Positions 1 through 15,050 are shown, numbered from the stretch's first letter. The stretch is 64,000 nt of DNA from Macropodus opercularis (GCA_030770545.1 CM061107.1:832001-896000); one strand, 5' to 3'. The notes: generated by a model not told the origin, from the letters alone. Numbers and translations: made by a program.

Positions 1-3000
1 AAAGACTCTTGCTGGAAGGCAGCAAGCATGTAAATTATCCCGTCTGCTAACTGCCCAGCAGCTCCAGCAGCAGCAGTTTCTTCGTCTGCATTGAGCGTTT
101 TATTCTGTCCTCTGTTCTGCACCAATAGCCTGCAACAGCGCAGGATAGAGTCCCCTCAGATGAACCAACGTAAAGAACTAATTCACAAAGTACTGTGTCG
201 TAAACACAGACATGTTAAATACATGGATCAGACGAGGTTTAATATTCCTTGTTGACAGCTCTTAGTGCTTTTCAAATTGAAAGGAACTGTTTAGCTGTCC
301 ACACGTTTACAGTCTAGACTGTTACAGGTACAGACAACCAGTGCAGCTCATTATCAGTCTCACCTTAACACCTCTGCCAACACCAGCACACTTAACTCAG
401 AGGCCACTCTCTGCTGTGCTCTCATACCTTTCACCGCCTACAGATATTATTTGCCAGCTGCGTAACTGCCGTTTTAAATAAGGTAATTGTGGTTTTGATC
501 CTGGGTTGTTAACATTTTGAGCTGCCGCTGGCTGTTGCACTAATACTCCTAATTGTCCCTGTTGTGGAAATCTGGCAAAAATCAAGCCCTTTTAATTAAA
601 TCAAGTGTTTCGTTTTTATGTGTGTGTGAGACAATCTGCTGCTTCCCAGAGAGCCAGGCCAGATCAATCAACTCATGAAGGAATGAATAAATAAACTGTT
701 CAGTGGGAAGTTCTCGTCTGGCAGCGTCCTCACCTCCGGACAAACTCCTGGACGACTCCTGCCTTAATGTCCTCATTCAGTGGCTTTAGAAGACAAACAG
801 CTACAGTTACGTCCCCAATCACAGATGACAAGCAAATGGCCCACTGCTGATCTATTGTACCACGAAGCTCTTACTGCTGTCAACTCATTTCCAGTTAGCT
901 GTGATGAAAAGGAGAAATTGACCCATGACAGACCCTGCATTCTTACAGCAGTTTGATGTAAATTCCCCACGTATGAGTGACTCAGGCACTTTAGGACAAG
1001 CTGTTATGGCTGCTGGTATTGACAGAACACGATTTATTGAGCAATAGGTATTGGACCAAAGTGCCCTCAGAGACTGGAGGCGAGAAGTAGCACTGCACCT
1101 GGAGACAAAGGAACAATTCAAATAGAACAACGCATATCAAAGCCGTTAAAAAAACCTCACCCCAGCCGGTGGGGGCAGATGGCCGCCCAGCCTGAGCCTG
1201 AGCGTTTCCGTGTGGAGCGTTTGTTGTGACTTAATAATATATAAATAATAAAAAGTGATACCGAGCTTTATTTAATCTGACTGTTATAAGGTCAGTTCTG
1301 TCAGCTTCCCTCAGTGCATCCACCTCCGCTACAAAGACGCCCCACGCTATCACAGAAACCAAATGTGCTTTATAGTTTTAAATGTCATCTTCAAATACCT
1401 TCCTTTATGAGGTATCTAGACAGCTGACATTAACAATCCTCCACCTCACATGACATTTTTCCGTGTTGCTGCTTCTTGTTTGTACTAGATATTTCACTAC
1501 AACCGATGTATGGAACATATCACATCTGTGAAAGACGTAACGTGTTTTAAGCCACCAAATTGTGTGAAATAAGCCACATTACTAACTGGAGGACAGAGCT
1601 CGAGGGTTGCAGAGCATTTGCTTCTTCTCGTCGCTCCGACTCCCTCTGACCTGTAACAACGCCCTCCCCCCTCGATGTCAACGACTCCCTGCGGATTAAT
1701 AACAACCAGCAAAGAAAAGGAGTAAAAGCCTCCGTCACACAGAAACAGATGGCACTTTGAATTGAAGATAATTTAGCTGTTATTATATTGTGCCATCAAT
1801 AAACTACATAAAAGCATCTAATGGTGAGTAATTGCCCTGTGAACGAAGAGAAAAGAATTCTAATGAAGCAATTTTGTGCGTTTCTGCAGAAGACTCAGCC
1901 GCTCTTACACCATTTCCTCAGACAGAACGAACTGCTGAAATGGCTCAGTTCACTGTGAGGACTTTCATTCTATAAATGAGATCTCAGCTGCTGTAAATGT
2001 GCCACCTCCTCCTTCAAACGACTGCCAGAAACAAAGTGGAGCCCATTATGGGTTACTGGAGGATTGATGGTCTCCTGTAAGACCTTTGTTTACAAATCCA
2101 TTCTTGGTTTGAATGTAGCGCATCTACATTTATTAAATATTGATTCAGGAATCTGAAGTGAGAACACGTGCCACATTCAGGGTTTGAAATGACGCCGAAA
2201 GTTGCACGGCACATTATCACCCAGGGTCAAAAAGGATTTGGGTTCTCGTGTAATAAAACCATTTGGCAGAAAGGAACATGGTGGACTGAGAGGTATTAAT
2301 CCAAAAGCCTCACAACAGGGTTCTGGCATTCAGCGTCTAGTTCTCAATCCAACGGCAGAGAGTGATGTGGCTCAAACCTAAAGAAAGTCACAGTCCTTAA
2401 AAAAAGAAGCGTCCTGATATAAACTAATGGAGGTTCCACCCTACAGTGAGACATCAGGAATTACTGCTCGTTAACGTTTAGTGACAATCCTTATTCTAAT
2501 GTCCTTGATTTTTCCCTACACGTAGGTGGAACTGATGTGTGGAGGAAGAGAAGGTCCGACAGATAGACGGGCTACGGACAGAAATTAAGACCAAGAGGCT
2601 TCTACAACAGTTAAGGTTCGGAGACACAGTCAGCAAAACTCAGATCAGCAGCCATAACCACTGCACACAGGAAGCAGTGAAGCAGGAGCTGGAGCTTTGC
2701 CCGAGGCTTCATCCCCGTGTCCTTGTGGATCTCTTCCATCCTTTCTTATCTCGCTGTCCTTCCTTCACATTCCCTTAAACCCCACCCCCTCCAAGACAAA
2801 ACAGTCAGATGAGCAGATAAGATTGTCTCAACATAATACTGAAGGATCCATGTTTATTTTCCCACTTAAACCTGGAAGTGACCAAGAAGCCACAAAGTTG
2901 ATATCCACCAATCAAACTTTAAATCAGGAGATAGTGTTTCATCCGTAAAGTGTATACTGCAGGTTCAAAGTGTACAGTTAACAGCATAAGACATAACAAT

Positions 3001-6000
3001 TTGTCGCGTAAAGGCTATTTTTTCCATTATTATAGCCAAATACAGCTCCTACAAAGACCCTTTCAGCCGCCTACTGGAGTAACAGAGCGCCTGCAGCTTG
3101 GTCTGGCTGCCTGCAGGGAGCAGTGTGCAGCTGAACACACAGCAGTTCACTGCTGCAACGATAAACACGCTGCTGGATGCTGCTCAAGAGCTCGAGGACT
3201 ATGAGCCCAGACAACAACAAGTTTAACACAATCCTCATTCTAAAAGGCTCATTCAGTACAATCAATACATTAAACTACACAAACGTTACTAAAGGTGTAT
3301 CTACTACTGAGAGTAGTACTAGGTTTTAAACCCCCTCATCTACACCATCGACGATATCTAACACCAGAAGATCAGAGCATGGAGTGATTACGAGCCGCTG
3401 TCTGCTGGAAGAAACAGCAAACATCAGAGTCCTAAGCCTGGACGAACACAGATCACAAAGTCAATGACAGCTCAGATTAGAGGCATTACAGCAAGAACAA
3501 AGCCTCTTTAAAAGACTCTTCTTTATCAGGAATAAACTGCAATCAACACAGAAAGTTACAGCAGCTGCTGCAGCATCTTTACGTCATTCAGTGAACGAAT
3601 CTGCTGGAAAGTCTGAGAGCAAACTTGCTGCTGTGGGACAGATTAGGCCAATTTGACTCCTGGGATTCAACAGCAGGAGCCGTCAGTCAAATGAATGTAG
3701 ACAGGCAACAACAAAAACTGTCATCTTCTCATGCACAACTAGAGATTAGCGAACGTGAACGTGAGCAACATTAAGCTTCTACACTGACGATGCTTGTGCT
3801 CAAGAGTAAAACGTAATCATCCACTTATAATATCACTAATAACCAGAACACGTCTGAAACATGGCTCATCAAAATGGAAAGTTTGGCTTTAGACTGATGA
3901 GATAACAATGAGGCAAGAACAGAATAAAACGTCATGAGACGAATAAAGTGAAAATGGAGAAAACCACATTCCATCAAAGACGCCGCCGCTCAGTCTAATT
4001 ACACAGTAATTGAGCGGAGCCGGACAGGATCATAATAAGACAATTAGCATAATTAGCTTGGATTGAAAAGCCAATTAAAGAATTAGTGAGCGGTGTTGTG
4101 AAGTTCACCACATTATATCGGTATTACAAACAGTCAGGGCGAAGAGTCCCGGCTTCTGAACGCAACTGTGCCATCAGTACAGGAAACACAGGACGTCGTT
4201 ACACTAGTTCTGCTGATACCTGTTAACAGGATTAGAGGTTGGATAGAAACAGCTGCTTCTTTGCCTCTTTGATGAAAACTTGAGGCGTGTAATCCGAGCG
4301 GATCGGTTCGACAGATGGTTCCAGCGAGATTTTTCTTTGGAGACTTCGACGGGGAGTTTGTCGTTGGCATTAAAGTGTTGCACACAGGACCACGTGGATG
4401 AGGAGCAGCTCCTAAACAGTCTTTGTCACAGTAAAGACATCGCTCTCGGCGAAGCGTGTGCCACTAAGCCCTCATTCTGGCTGTTACTGACATGAGCTCT
4501 GCTCGAGCAGAGCACATCTTGTCTGGAGGACTTTTCATTTAGGGACATGGTTTTGCATAGAAGCACAGATAGTTTGTCCTACTGCAGTTAGAACAGAAGC
4601 AGAACGTGCGACACTCAGGGTTGGTCCGGATCTGTGCTCAATCATTACAATAGCTTTTCTCAGTGTGGCTACTGCTGAGACACGACCTCTACGCATTAAG
4701 GCTGCTTTCACTGGTTCTCAGGTCCAAACATAAGGACGTTAGCTACATATGGTAGATTTAGTCACAGGATGTTCTACATGCTACATCGGTCCATCCGTCA
4801 CACTGTTAAGAGGGTTGTTTTTACATGAATGCTCCTTACAGAGAGGTTCCACCAGAGACACAGTCACACACACGGCAGGGTGAGAATCCCACTCTCATTG
4901 CCCATAATCCACTACTCTTAGGACCGGGTATCATGGGAGCTCTGAGAAAGGTCAGAGCAAGCAGAAACCAGCTGGGCCGTAATCGACACACACCGAACGT
5001 CATCTTGCCGACTTTGTACCAAGACGCTGCCGCGTAGGTCGACTCTCTCGCTGCCACTTTCCCCCACAGTCCATTCTCTCTGCGCTCAGTGTTTTTCTTC
5101 ACACCCTTTAGTATTTGCTCTACACCCGTTTCTCTTGCCATCACTTTTTCTTTGATTTTAATCTTTCTCACCTTCAATATTTCTCTGTGTCTCCACATAA
5201 CTTACTGTTACCAAGAAAAAACAAACACATTACCCTTCAGGGACGTGGTGCAGAGGCCCCATTTAAAAAAACACTATATATTTAATGGGTGCAACTTTTC
5301 TTTACAAATCATCTGCAAACACAATTGATCTCCAGACGTGTCAGAATCAGAACCATTTACCATTTCAGTTTAAATCTCACAGGACAAACCCAGACAGACA
5401 GACAGACAGAAACACAGAAACAGTCATAATGAGAGATTTGATATAAAATAAAGAGTCAAACCGTCTGTCTCCACTTAGCAGAGCGGAGCTAAAAGCTGTT
5501 TTGTACAGGAGGTACAGCAAATTGAATTACATGACGTTGTTTGTGTCGTCTGTAGAAAAGCCATCAGACACATACCACGTGTGTGTGTGTCTGCTCATGA
5601 CCCACCTCCCTGACCTTTAGCAAAGACCAAGACTGACACAGCTACACTTGCCTCTACACAACATCACGGTAATTAAAGTGAACAAAAACACTTCAATTAC
5701 AGTTAATGACCTCTGCTCTACTGCTGCTGCTGCGTGACTTAATTCACGGTTAGTTAATGATGATGTCAGTAAAAGACGAAGCGTTGCATTGTGTATTTTA
5801 TTCACTTCCTGAGTGAATGTACCTCGTACAACATTAAAATACAGGCATTAGCATAGATTTACAGCCTATCAACATGAACTACTTAGCTTACGGTCTCCAC
5901 AGTGGATGCGGGTGAACGTGGTGATGAGTTGTCACGGTTTTGTAGCATTATTATCAGTCTTCTGCCCAAAGCTGCGACTGGCTCAAAATAGCAAACTCTG

Positions 6001-7731
6001 AATGTTAAAGTCAAAGCAAACTCTAATTTCACGTGAGCTCATAGTCACTGCTAACATACAAATCCTTCATGTGCACATCCACATTTTCAGCCTGACTCTG
6101 ATCAATATAATTTCAGCTGCATAAAACACGCCCCAAGTGCTTCTCCTAATGAGTCGACAGGCCCAATGAGCCCTGTGGAGGATTTTCTTCATTTAAGTCC
6201 ATGACACAGAGTCAGGAGTCAACATTTCAGAGAGCTCCTGTAAGCGCTTGTAATAAACGATACAGCACCCAACCAAAGGCCACGGCCGCTCCTCCCTGCA
6301 GGTCTGGGCCCCTGGGCAGAAAGGTACATTTAAAACCCGCCTCGGCTGCTGCTGTGGACTGTGCCTCTGACTCTGACTGCTGCCTTTTACTTTCCTCTGC
6401 TTCACTCAGACCTTTAGCGGCTTTATTGGCTCATGCTACTAAAATTCTTTATAGGAAATCTATAATCAATCTATTATCATCATATTAAATGTACCTAGTT
6501 ACAGAAGTTCTTTAGAGGGACAAATAATGGAAATAAGTGATTTTTTAATTTGGCTCATTCACAGCCACAGGAGAAAACACTGCTGACAAATATTATCGAC
6601 TCTCCTCCCATTCAGTCTTTAGGGAACCTCGGCTGTTTGGACATGTTTGAATTATTAGGGTACTGTGGCTTTAAGGTTCATAAAGGTCACATACATTTCA
6701 ATAAATATGTCTAATTCTAAATTTTGTTTAGCAAAACATGGGGGGAAATAGATTGTGTCATGTAGAACAACAGGCCCTGCTGCTGTGAGGCACAACCAAT
6801 AAAATCTGCTACGTATTTGCAGTTAAAACAAATATTCCCATGTCAGAATACTGACACCTCTCGAGATTCATCTTCAACTTTTTGGGTAACGGAGCTAAGT
6901 AAAAAGTACAGAGAGAAAAGCCCATTAAGTGAAACGCCCAGACGCCCTCACACTTTCTGCCTTGTTACTCCACAGCCTCAGGTGTTTTTCTTTGTGCTTA
7001 AAGAAAAAAACCTTCCAACGAACTGCACTGATGTGAGTTACAGCATCTCTGTGATCAGAGTTGCCAACTTGATGTTTTCTAAGACGTCTCTCTTTTACAG
7101 CTCTGGATTCCTACTGTGGACAAGATCTGTTCAGGTTTGGTGAAGTACCACCCGCCATGAGGAACCGTTACAGGTCTGGCTGCTCTGGCAGGGAAACTGA
7201 GGAACGCTAGGTCAAACATGACATTTCTTACTGCTGCTTCAAATTCAGGCTATGAAGATACAGTCAACTGTAACTAATAACTGTAAAATAATGACAGTTT
7301 CTCTTTCATAAAATATGCCAAACAACATTTCTTCATAAGCTTCACCTTGATCACATCTTCACCAACATTAATGTCTTTGTCATCAGTGTAAACAATCCTC
7401 AACATCTCGGTCACCATGGAGATCTTCATCTTCAACAACTGTCATCGTCAGCATCATTGTCAGCATCAGTTACATCCATCATCATGAAAAAGTCTGGTCC
7501 TCATAACATTACAGTGGCTTTTCTCAGAGCTTGAAGGCCTCTCTGGTAGCATTGATATGAAAAATGACCCGGGTCCTTAGTGACAAGGATGCTTCACTTA
7601 AAATAAAGAACAGCTAAATCTTAAAGTTTCACGTTTAATGTTTAACACTTGTGCAGCCACACCACAGCAACAAACCACAAAAAGCAACTGTGAGCACCTC
7701 AGGACCACCATGAAAACATCCACGTCCTTAC
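1..7731 (-). other. grid1: grid1 intron 2 (partial, continues off the left edge)
   Basis: No exon is recognisable here. The next grid1 coding exon, which should open with a phase-1 junction completing an Ala codon after the Gln-Glu that ends exon 2, is not present in any minus-strand frame, so this is read as intron. Contents seen: a TAATTA-rich block near 3991-4092 (listed separately), an 18-bp perfect palindrome at 4496-4513, a short CAGA repeat near 5395-5412 and a short TG run near 5578. The many small ORFs have no recognisable domain. Confidence 0.75.
3991..4092. promoter_or_regulatory. Candidate noncoding enhancer rich in homeodomain cores
   Basis: Within about 100 bases there are at least six AATTA/TAATT/CAATTA cores (about 3996, 4006, 4041, 4050, 4072 and 4081) separated by GC-rich spacers. 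Such cores are the usual binding sites of homeodomain factors, and clusters are common in conserved vertebrate enhancers. It lies in grid1 intron 2. Function is inferred only from motif density; no cross-species comparison was possible here. Confidence 0.3.
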
Positions 7732-7887
7732 CTTCCTGCACCGCTTGGAACGGGTTGTTGGGCTCGATGAGTTTAATGGAGTGCGTGATCTTCTCACTCT
7801 GCAGGACATCGTCGCTCAGACTGAGGTCGGACACGGCGAGCTGGAACACTTCGTCGTCCCGTGCGGCGTTCTCCTCGAATATTGCAC
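7732..7887 (-). CDS. grid1: grid1 coding exon 2: glutamate receptor delta-1, start of the amino-terminal domain
   Basis: This 156-bp exon encodes the first part of the extracellular amino-terminal (periplasmic-binding-like) domain of the delta-1 ionotropic glutamate receptor, the region that in delta receptors binds cerebellin at synapses. It reads GAIFEENAARDDEVF, continues through a QLAVSDLSL segment and ends at NNPFQAVQE. The EENAA and QLAVSDLSL segments fit GRID1 better than GRID2, as recalled. The exon is bounded on the minus strand by an acceptor ending CAG before 7887 and a GTAAGG donor after 7732. Both junctions are phase 1 and the 5' one joins exon 1 exactly to give HIGAIF. No stop or frameshift is seen. 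The ligand-binding, channel and C-terminal exons lie off the left edge. Whether this is grid1a or grid1b cannot be told from this window. Confidence 0.93.
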
Positions 7888-10800
7888 CTGGACAGGTAAA
7901 AACAGGGAAAGTAGTAAGACGAAGGCTCATTCTGAAAGCAGACAGCAACAACACAGAGAAAGCAAACAAATTGAACACAACAATCTATATGTTGGGTTAA
8001 AGGAAATAAATCTGCAACAATCTGAAACGTGTAATTTAACCGTTAGAGCTGCTAAAACGGGACAATTCACTACATTCGATATTGATTGTTTCAGTAGAGT
8101 TAAAATTAACAATCAGGAACCGTGTTTAAACACACTGGCAATAACACGAGCAGAAAAGATAATTACAGTCTCTGGTGAAGACAAAACGCGATGAATGACA
8201 CAGAATCCTGTCCATCACCATCCGCTGTAATTCACACAGAAAATCAATCTCCAGACTCGGTGTAGGTGCTGCTCCTTTTGTGCTGGCTCTAAAAAGACCC
8301 ATAATAATGTTCAACATCTCCATGGCAACGTTACTATTGTGCTAAAGCTCTTCTTGATGCTGCTGCCTGTTCGGTTTGATGTGGGCCAGGTAGCTTCACA
8401 GAGCAGATAAAACCGGACCAGCGCCTCATCAGAACCGGCGTCCACGGACTCCTGCTCCGGGCTGGAGGTGGGACTGTTGCCTCACTTCCTCTAACTTCAA
8501 TCCACTAGTTGTTATGTTAGCTGGTAATTAGTTAACTATTACGATAGTTCCAACTAAATCCATGCAAATAAAATGAAGTCATGTCAGACACGTCCACTAT
8601 AGAAGAGACAGTTACAGCGGAAACGCTCTCATTCATTTTGACTGAGATTCGTGTTTAGCTGGATTTTTTTACTGCACTGGAAATTATTATAATTATTAAT
8701 TAAGGAATTAAAGATTTAATCCCAAACAGGTTAACACCTGAGCTTCCACCACAGGTGAAGCTAACAGCGTTAGCATGAGCGCCGCTAACGTCTTACCTCC
8801 ACCTGCGTCATCAAACAGGCCGTAAAATCAACGGAGTCTTTATTTCTAATTAAATGAATGAAGGCAGCGACCGGTTCAAACCGGTTTGAAGCGGACACAC
8901 TTAAAAAAAAAAGACCGAGCCAATAGTTTAAATTCAAACGGTGCTTTATTGATACGTGATGGGGGAACAGCGCAGTAACCGGCCAGCCAATCAGATTCAG
9001 TCAATAAAAGCAGCCGTCTGATTGGATAGCGATGCAGAGACTATTACACTGGGATTAACTTCTATTCATAAATTATTAGTCGACAACAACCTCATCACAT
9101 CACTATCAATATTAATTTTTCAACTGCTTAGCACAGAGGAGCCTGGAGGTTATGTTCAGATGAGCTGCAGGTGAAGTGGCCCAGCAACACACAGCAGGAG
9201 TCACAAACCTGGGCTCAGGGGATGAGAGAGCAGCCAAGGCAGTGACCCACCGGACTCGTGGAGCCTCGTTGGCCCAGCGTTGTCTCTGCTGTGGCAAAGG
9301 CTTTAAACGATACTCAGGAGTCTCGTATTTGAAATGAAGCATGCGTTTAATTTGCAGGAAGCAGAACCGATTTTACACTGTCCTTGATTGTTTCTTTAGC
9401 TAAGAAAACACGTTTAATGACAGACGGACAAACAGATATGGATTAAAAGACACACGGAGGAACAGGAAGAAAGACAAAGAGACGGTCTGATGAAGGAGAC
9501 GTGTCCAGTTCTGTTCGGACAATTAGTTTTTTTGACAATTAGGAAAACCCTGCCAACCTGTGCTGACTCTGCTCACAGGCTCCGAGTGAACCATTCTCCG
9601 CCTGGATGTGCTCGCTGGCTCCTCGTCTCAGGATGGAGAGGAGGAGCTGAGACTCCTTTCATAAGTTCTGTGGCAGCAACACAACCCAGTCTCACCAGGC
9701 TGAGGCAGAGCCATGAACACGTCTGGTCCAGTGTTTTAGTTATTTCAGTTCCTGCTTTAGTGTCAGTTACGATGTTAATCAGCGAATCAAATCATTCAAG
9801 CCACTAAACATCAGTAATTAAATTACCTCTACATAGTTACTGTTGTTTCTCTGTGTGAACAACAGAACCACAGTGAATCAAGCTGCTTCTTTAGCGTAAC
9901 ATCTCAGTCTGACAGCTGCTGTCTGCCGCTGCACACGAACGCACACGGACACGAAGCCTGTGTTTAAACACCAGCACTAGGACGCATTACTCGACATTTT
10001 TGCATCTCCCCTAAATCACACTATTAGAAACACGTTTTCTCTCTGCATACGTCTGCTGAAGCCCTGGAGGCCACGTTATTGAATTTTCAGCAGATAAATG
10101 CCAGAGAAACGGGGAAACCTAGAAAATAAAGGTGTGATTTGGAGTCTGTGGCCTTTCCAGCATATTGGCACAGACATCTGCGCCTCATGCAGGGTGGGAA
10201 CTTCACACTATGCTGCAGCCAAACGCACTTTTTGCTGCGGTTGCAGAAGCAGTGCACAGTAGCTGGGAAGTTTATCAGGCCTCCTCCAGTCTCTGGCAGG
10301 TAATCAACCTGCAGTTCAGGGATTTGTGTCCTAAAGCTCCAGCTCACTGGAAAATCAGCGAGAGCAGTTGGTTTGTTTGGGGATTTAGTGACCTCTGTGA
10401 TCTGTGACCAAACGTTGGCTTCTTGCTGGACCAATTCATTTCAGAAACGCTTTACAGAGGACGTGACTCTCGCTGGCTGACAACGGGCCTGATTTTATAA
10501 TAAGCAACTGGAAATGAGTTTTCCACATTAAAATAGTCAGTCGTTGTACGTTTCTTGCAGAACTTTGAGGTTAAGTTACATTTTTGTTTGATCCAAACAA
10601 GAGATAAATGTTATGTGCGTCTCAGATCAGTGTCAGATCATGTGATGTTTATATTCAGATCACATTTCATGAACAGTTCATGCAGAAAACCTGCAAACTG
10701 CAATAATGAATCATAATCATAGAAATTATTCAGGACACATTATATAAACTCAGAGCGCGTGAGACGCCATGGAGCGAAGATCCACCAAGAACAGATCAGG

Positions 10801-13800
10801 CATTTTGTGCCGTCTTCTTTGAGGCCCACGGACAGCGACACGTCGGACGTAGGAAACCAGATCAACCAGATCAACCAGAAGACTCCAGCAAACTCCGAGC
10901 ATCGTTACGGATCAGTTAGAATCCTGACAAACCACAGACACATGTGCTGCACTGCTGGGAAGACACTGTGCCTGCTTAGCCACGTGGAACAGAAGCCGTC
11001 AGTCATCTTTACTACAGAGTACACAAAACGCTGGGGAAAAATCAAGACCTGCGTCATATTCCGGCGCCTGACAGACTTTCTGCTCTGGCTTCCATTGCCC
11101 TCGCTGATCAGTCCAGCACAGTGTAATCGACACGCACGCACTGGATGCAGTTACACTCACTGGCCTTCTTCTTCCTTTCATCACCCTCACTCGGAGAAAT
11201 CAATTCCTATTAAAGGCCTAATCTGAGGTAATACAAGAGCTGTCATTTATCTTCCAGGCTTCCCGTGTGGCGACTCGCCGGCAGGTTAAACCATGAGGGA
11301 AATAAAACCGTGGCAGCAGCAGTGGACTGGAGTCACGTGACACAAAGTTCTCCTCAGTGTTTTGCATGTTACTTTACGCCGACACTGGTAATGTCTCACT
11401 GACAGAGACGCCACCGACGCTGGCGTGAAAACCTCTCAGTCTGTTTATATACTATTTGAGAACAGTTACTGCTGAGTGTTGACTTCATGTAATGTAAAGT
11501 TATTGAGACTCACATTACATCTGAACATGACGTCGGGTCATGTGTTACATAGTCCAACCTTATGTTGGGGACACTAGACTGACGATTATGACCACAGACC
11601 TAAATGACCCTTCAGTCACACAGGACACGGCCGAGACTCAGACTAGAGCTGAAGTCAGTGGAGGCCAAAGAAAGAACAATTCACAAACTTCCTCTCGATT
11701 ACACATCTGCTGTGTCGATATTATCTTTGACCTTCATATCTGCTTATAATACACGACATACATTTAGTGCACGTGGAACCACTTTAGTTCAGGTCAAGGG
11801 AAACACTCACCCACAGTCTAGTGACGCATCCACTGCTTCTGCAGAGTCTTAATCCCTTTTACCACAAACTGTTATTCTGATTTGTAAAGGACATTCTACA
11901 CTTACAGTTAAATATCAGCTGTAGTGAGCATTAAACCTACACGTCCACTGTGTTTAACAAGGCCACGTTATTCAGATTCTGAGCTCGAAGCAATTTAACG
12001 GGTGAAATGAATAATGAGGAGCTTTAAAATGTTCAGAAAGTACAACAACAACAACAAGATTTATAAGAACCCAGGTTTTGGACGACATTTCCCTTGAGCC
12101 CAAACTAAGCGCTGGGCCAGTGGCGAGAGCAGCGGAGCTATTATCATAATTAAACATCCAAATAAGTAATGTTTCACCTCCGTGACCTGCTGCGAGAAAA
12201 ACCAAGAGTGTGGGAGAGGAAGCAGCTTAACTCGCTGTTGATATATTCCTTCCATATGAACACAAGACGTCGGAATGTGCCTGAAGCTGAACCCCACTCT
12301 CCTCACTGACAAACCCTGAGATCTGTCCTCTGTCAGGCAGCCAATAATCACGAGACGCAGCCTAATGCAAAGGAAACGTGCATCTGATTACCTACACCGC
12401 TGGCCACACAAGACTTATTCTGCTCCCCAGCCTGCAGCTCGTAGCCTGTTAAACGTTAGCGTCAAATCTGGAAAATCCGGAGAAGCCCAAAACTTTAGAG
12501 TGAGCCAAGAGCAAATAGTCACGAACACAGTTTCACTTTGTAAACTGCTAATGTTCTGTAGCTGTGTGTTCAATCTTCCACATAGTTTCAGTATCTCACA
12601 CAAGTAATTAGGCTGTGCCTGTAATTAAAAGTCTGTCTGGCAAACATGCAGGCGAGTCTTGGCGTTAGTCACCAACTTGTAAAATTCATTAACACGTTTC
12701 TGCCAATGGTTCCCTGATCAGATTAAACTGGTTAAAAAAACAGCTGAAGAAGACGGAGAAGGACAAAATATGGAATAAAGTCAGAGCTAATCATCCCGTA
12801 CTTTAAACGTTGTTGTCGACTAGAGTCCAATCATTTCAATATCGGCTCTCATCTCTTATTAATGTCTGCAAATTTTGGGACAATTATTATGTTTAACTAA
12901 AAACAAACTATTTGTTCCTCCAACACACAATGGGTTGAAAATAATCATAATGAAAACAAGAATCTGTTCTTTCCAGCGACTCGTGCTCCACCTCCACGTG
13001 TCCTGACTGATCAGCCAGAGACCAGAGGACACACAGCAGGTCACAGCGCGTGTTTGGGTCGACCACCGGGTGGCGGTGACGTTGTGACAGGTCAGAGTTC
13101 ACGGAGGCTCCGCAAACACACAGCGACACGAGGCCGATGTGTTAACAGCCCAAGCAGAGCAACACTGGAACCACAGCCCGAATGAATGAGTGAATCCAGA
13201 ACCTGCTGGGGTCCAGCCAGGTTCCCTTCCAAGCCCGTTCTGCCGTCTGCCTGCCCACGGTCTCCGCTCGTCGTGTTGAAGGAACGGTAACGTTCAGGCC
13301 TCTGCTGCATCGTGCTCCAAACATGGCCGAGTGAGCAGGTGGAGGAGGTAATGACCTGGCGGAGCCGTCGCTGAGACGCCAGGAAGCCGTTTGCGTCGTC
13401 CTCTAACCGCGTTAGTTTATCTTATTTAGCGGCGGGGCAGGAAAAGGCCGCAGCTGTTCATTTGCTTTGCCAGCATCAACAGATTGGATTCCTGCAGTTC
13501 GGGCTCACCGCTCAAACCCAGGCGTTGGATAAGCAGGCTCTCGTTCTGCTGGCCACACGCGGCCCGTAAATCATCCCTCATCAACGGCCTGGCGAGAGGG
13601 ACGGGGTGATCTCTCCCTTCAGAAACTTTCAGACCAGCTTCAGAGCTGGAGAGTCTGACCAGGCGTTTTCTAAGCAGTTCCGACAGGTTGGACGTCTGTA
13701 TTATGTGGGACGCAGTTCCCCACCGTGACTGAAGCTGAGGTAGGACTCAGGATGTGACGGATGCTTCACTGTGTTGTCAGAGTCTGTAAAAGCTTGTTGT

Positions 13801-15050
13801 TCACTTTGTCTGTTAAAGCGTCCACTCGACTTGGAGGTGTTATATGGTAGGAGACGCTCTGTGGCGCAGCAACGTCCTGAACAAACTCAACTGATGCTAA
13901 TGAGACGAGTGGAAACTGTCCTGGCTTACGTGTGACAACTCAGCTGAAAAGGTAATAAAACACCTACAATAACTTCATTTCAGATTGATCCAGCTCATCT
14001 CCAAGGTGTGGGATGAAGTGAAGATCTGTGCAGGTTGCTTCAGCTCCTCTACGCCAAAGTGAGAAACCACATCTGAGCACAGGAGACAGACATGTTGAAA
14101 CAGGACGGAGCCTGAGCTGGAAGCCCAGCGTCACGTTTCAACTTTGTTTACGTTGTATTAAAGCTCAAAACATCCTTTTATCATCTCAGCGCGGATGGAA
14201 ACCAATCCATCAGGCTTCAGCGGCGCCTGATGAGCAGTGACAGCCTGGTATTGTTCTGATTCCTCCTTCCTCTTCTTTGAAACGGGTTTGTTCCTGGACC
14301 GAGAGCATCCATCATCCAGGACTGGACCTCGCTGACAGCTTGATATCTGATATTTATTGAGAGGCTGAGATTGATTCCTGTTTGCTGCCGCTGCTCCTTC
14401 TCTCAGACAGTGACGTTCGTCTCCGGTCACAACCAAACTCTGCAGCAGCTGTTTTCACTGATTTGTGCACATTCAGCCAAAGAGCAGGGGAGGCAGGACT
14501 AATTAAAGAAACCAGCTGCTGTTGTGATTGGGGCAGATCCACAGACTCCAACACTGACGGTGCAGGATTTCTAACCACTGACGCACGGCAGCGCAGCAGC
14601 AAGTGGGCCAGAGGCTGAAGCGGGTCCACTGACGTCCGGCCGACGCGTTTTGTCCGTATCAGCTCTTTCACGGATCAAACCCACCCACCCTGCGACTCCC
14701 GGCGCCTGCCACTGATCCTCCACAGGGAGCAGAAGAGGGGAAGGGACAAACAAACCGGGATGTGTCACCAACGATGAGGCCCCGCGGCCGGACGAGACAG
14801 ATGCTTGAGCGCGGGTTTGGGGCCGAGGTTGGAACGCTGTCACATCTGATGTGGACGCCGCGCAGCGCTGCCAAGTCAGTCAGAGTCAGACTGTCAGCTG
14901 GTTCAGGGAGACGACGGAAGCTCGGCTTGGACCAAAATCTATTTTTTCCTGTTTCTTTTTCTGTGACGTCGTGGGAGTTTAATATATTGGACATTACAAA
15001 GCTACTGCATCCAGTTACCAAGTGCACTGTCAGCTAATAAAGTCGACGGA

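Noticed and set aside
7745..8194. 149-codon plus-strand frame over grid1 exon 2
   Set aside because: Antisense to a confidently identified exon and continuing into intron.
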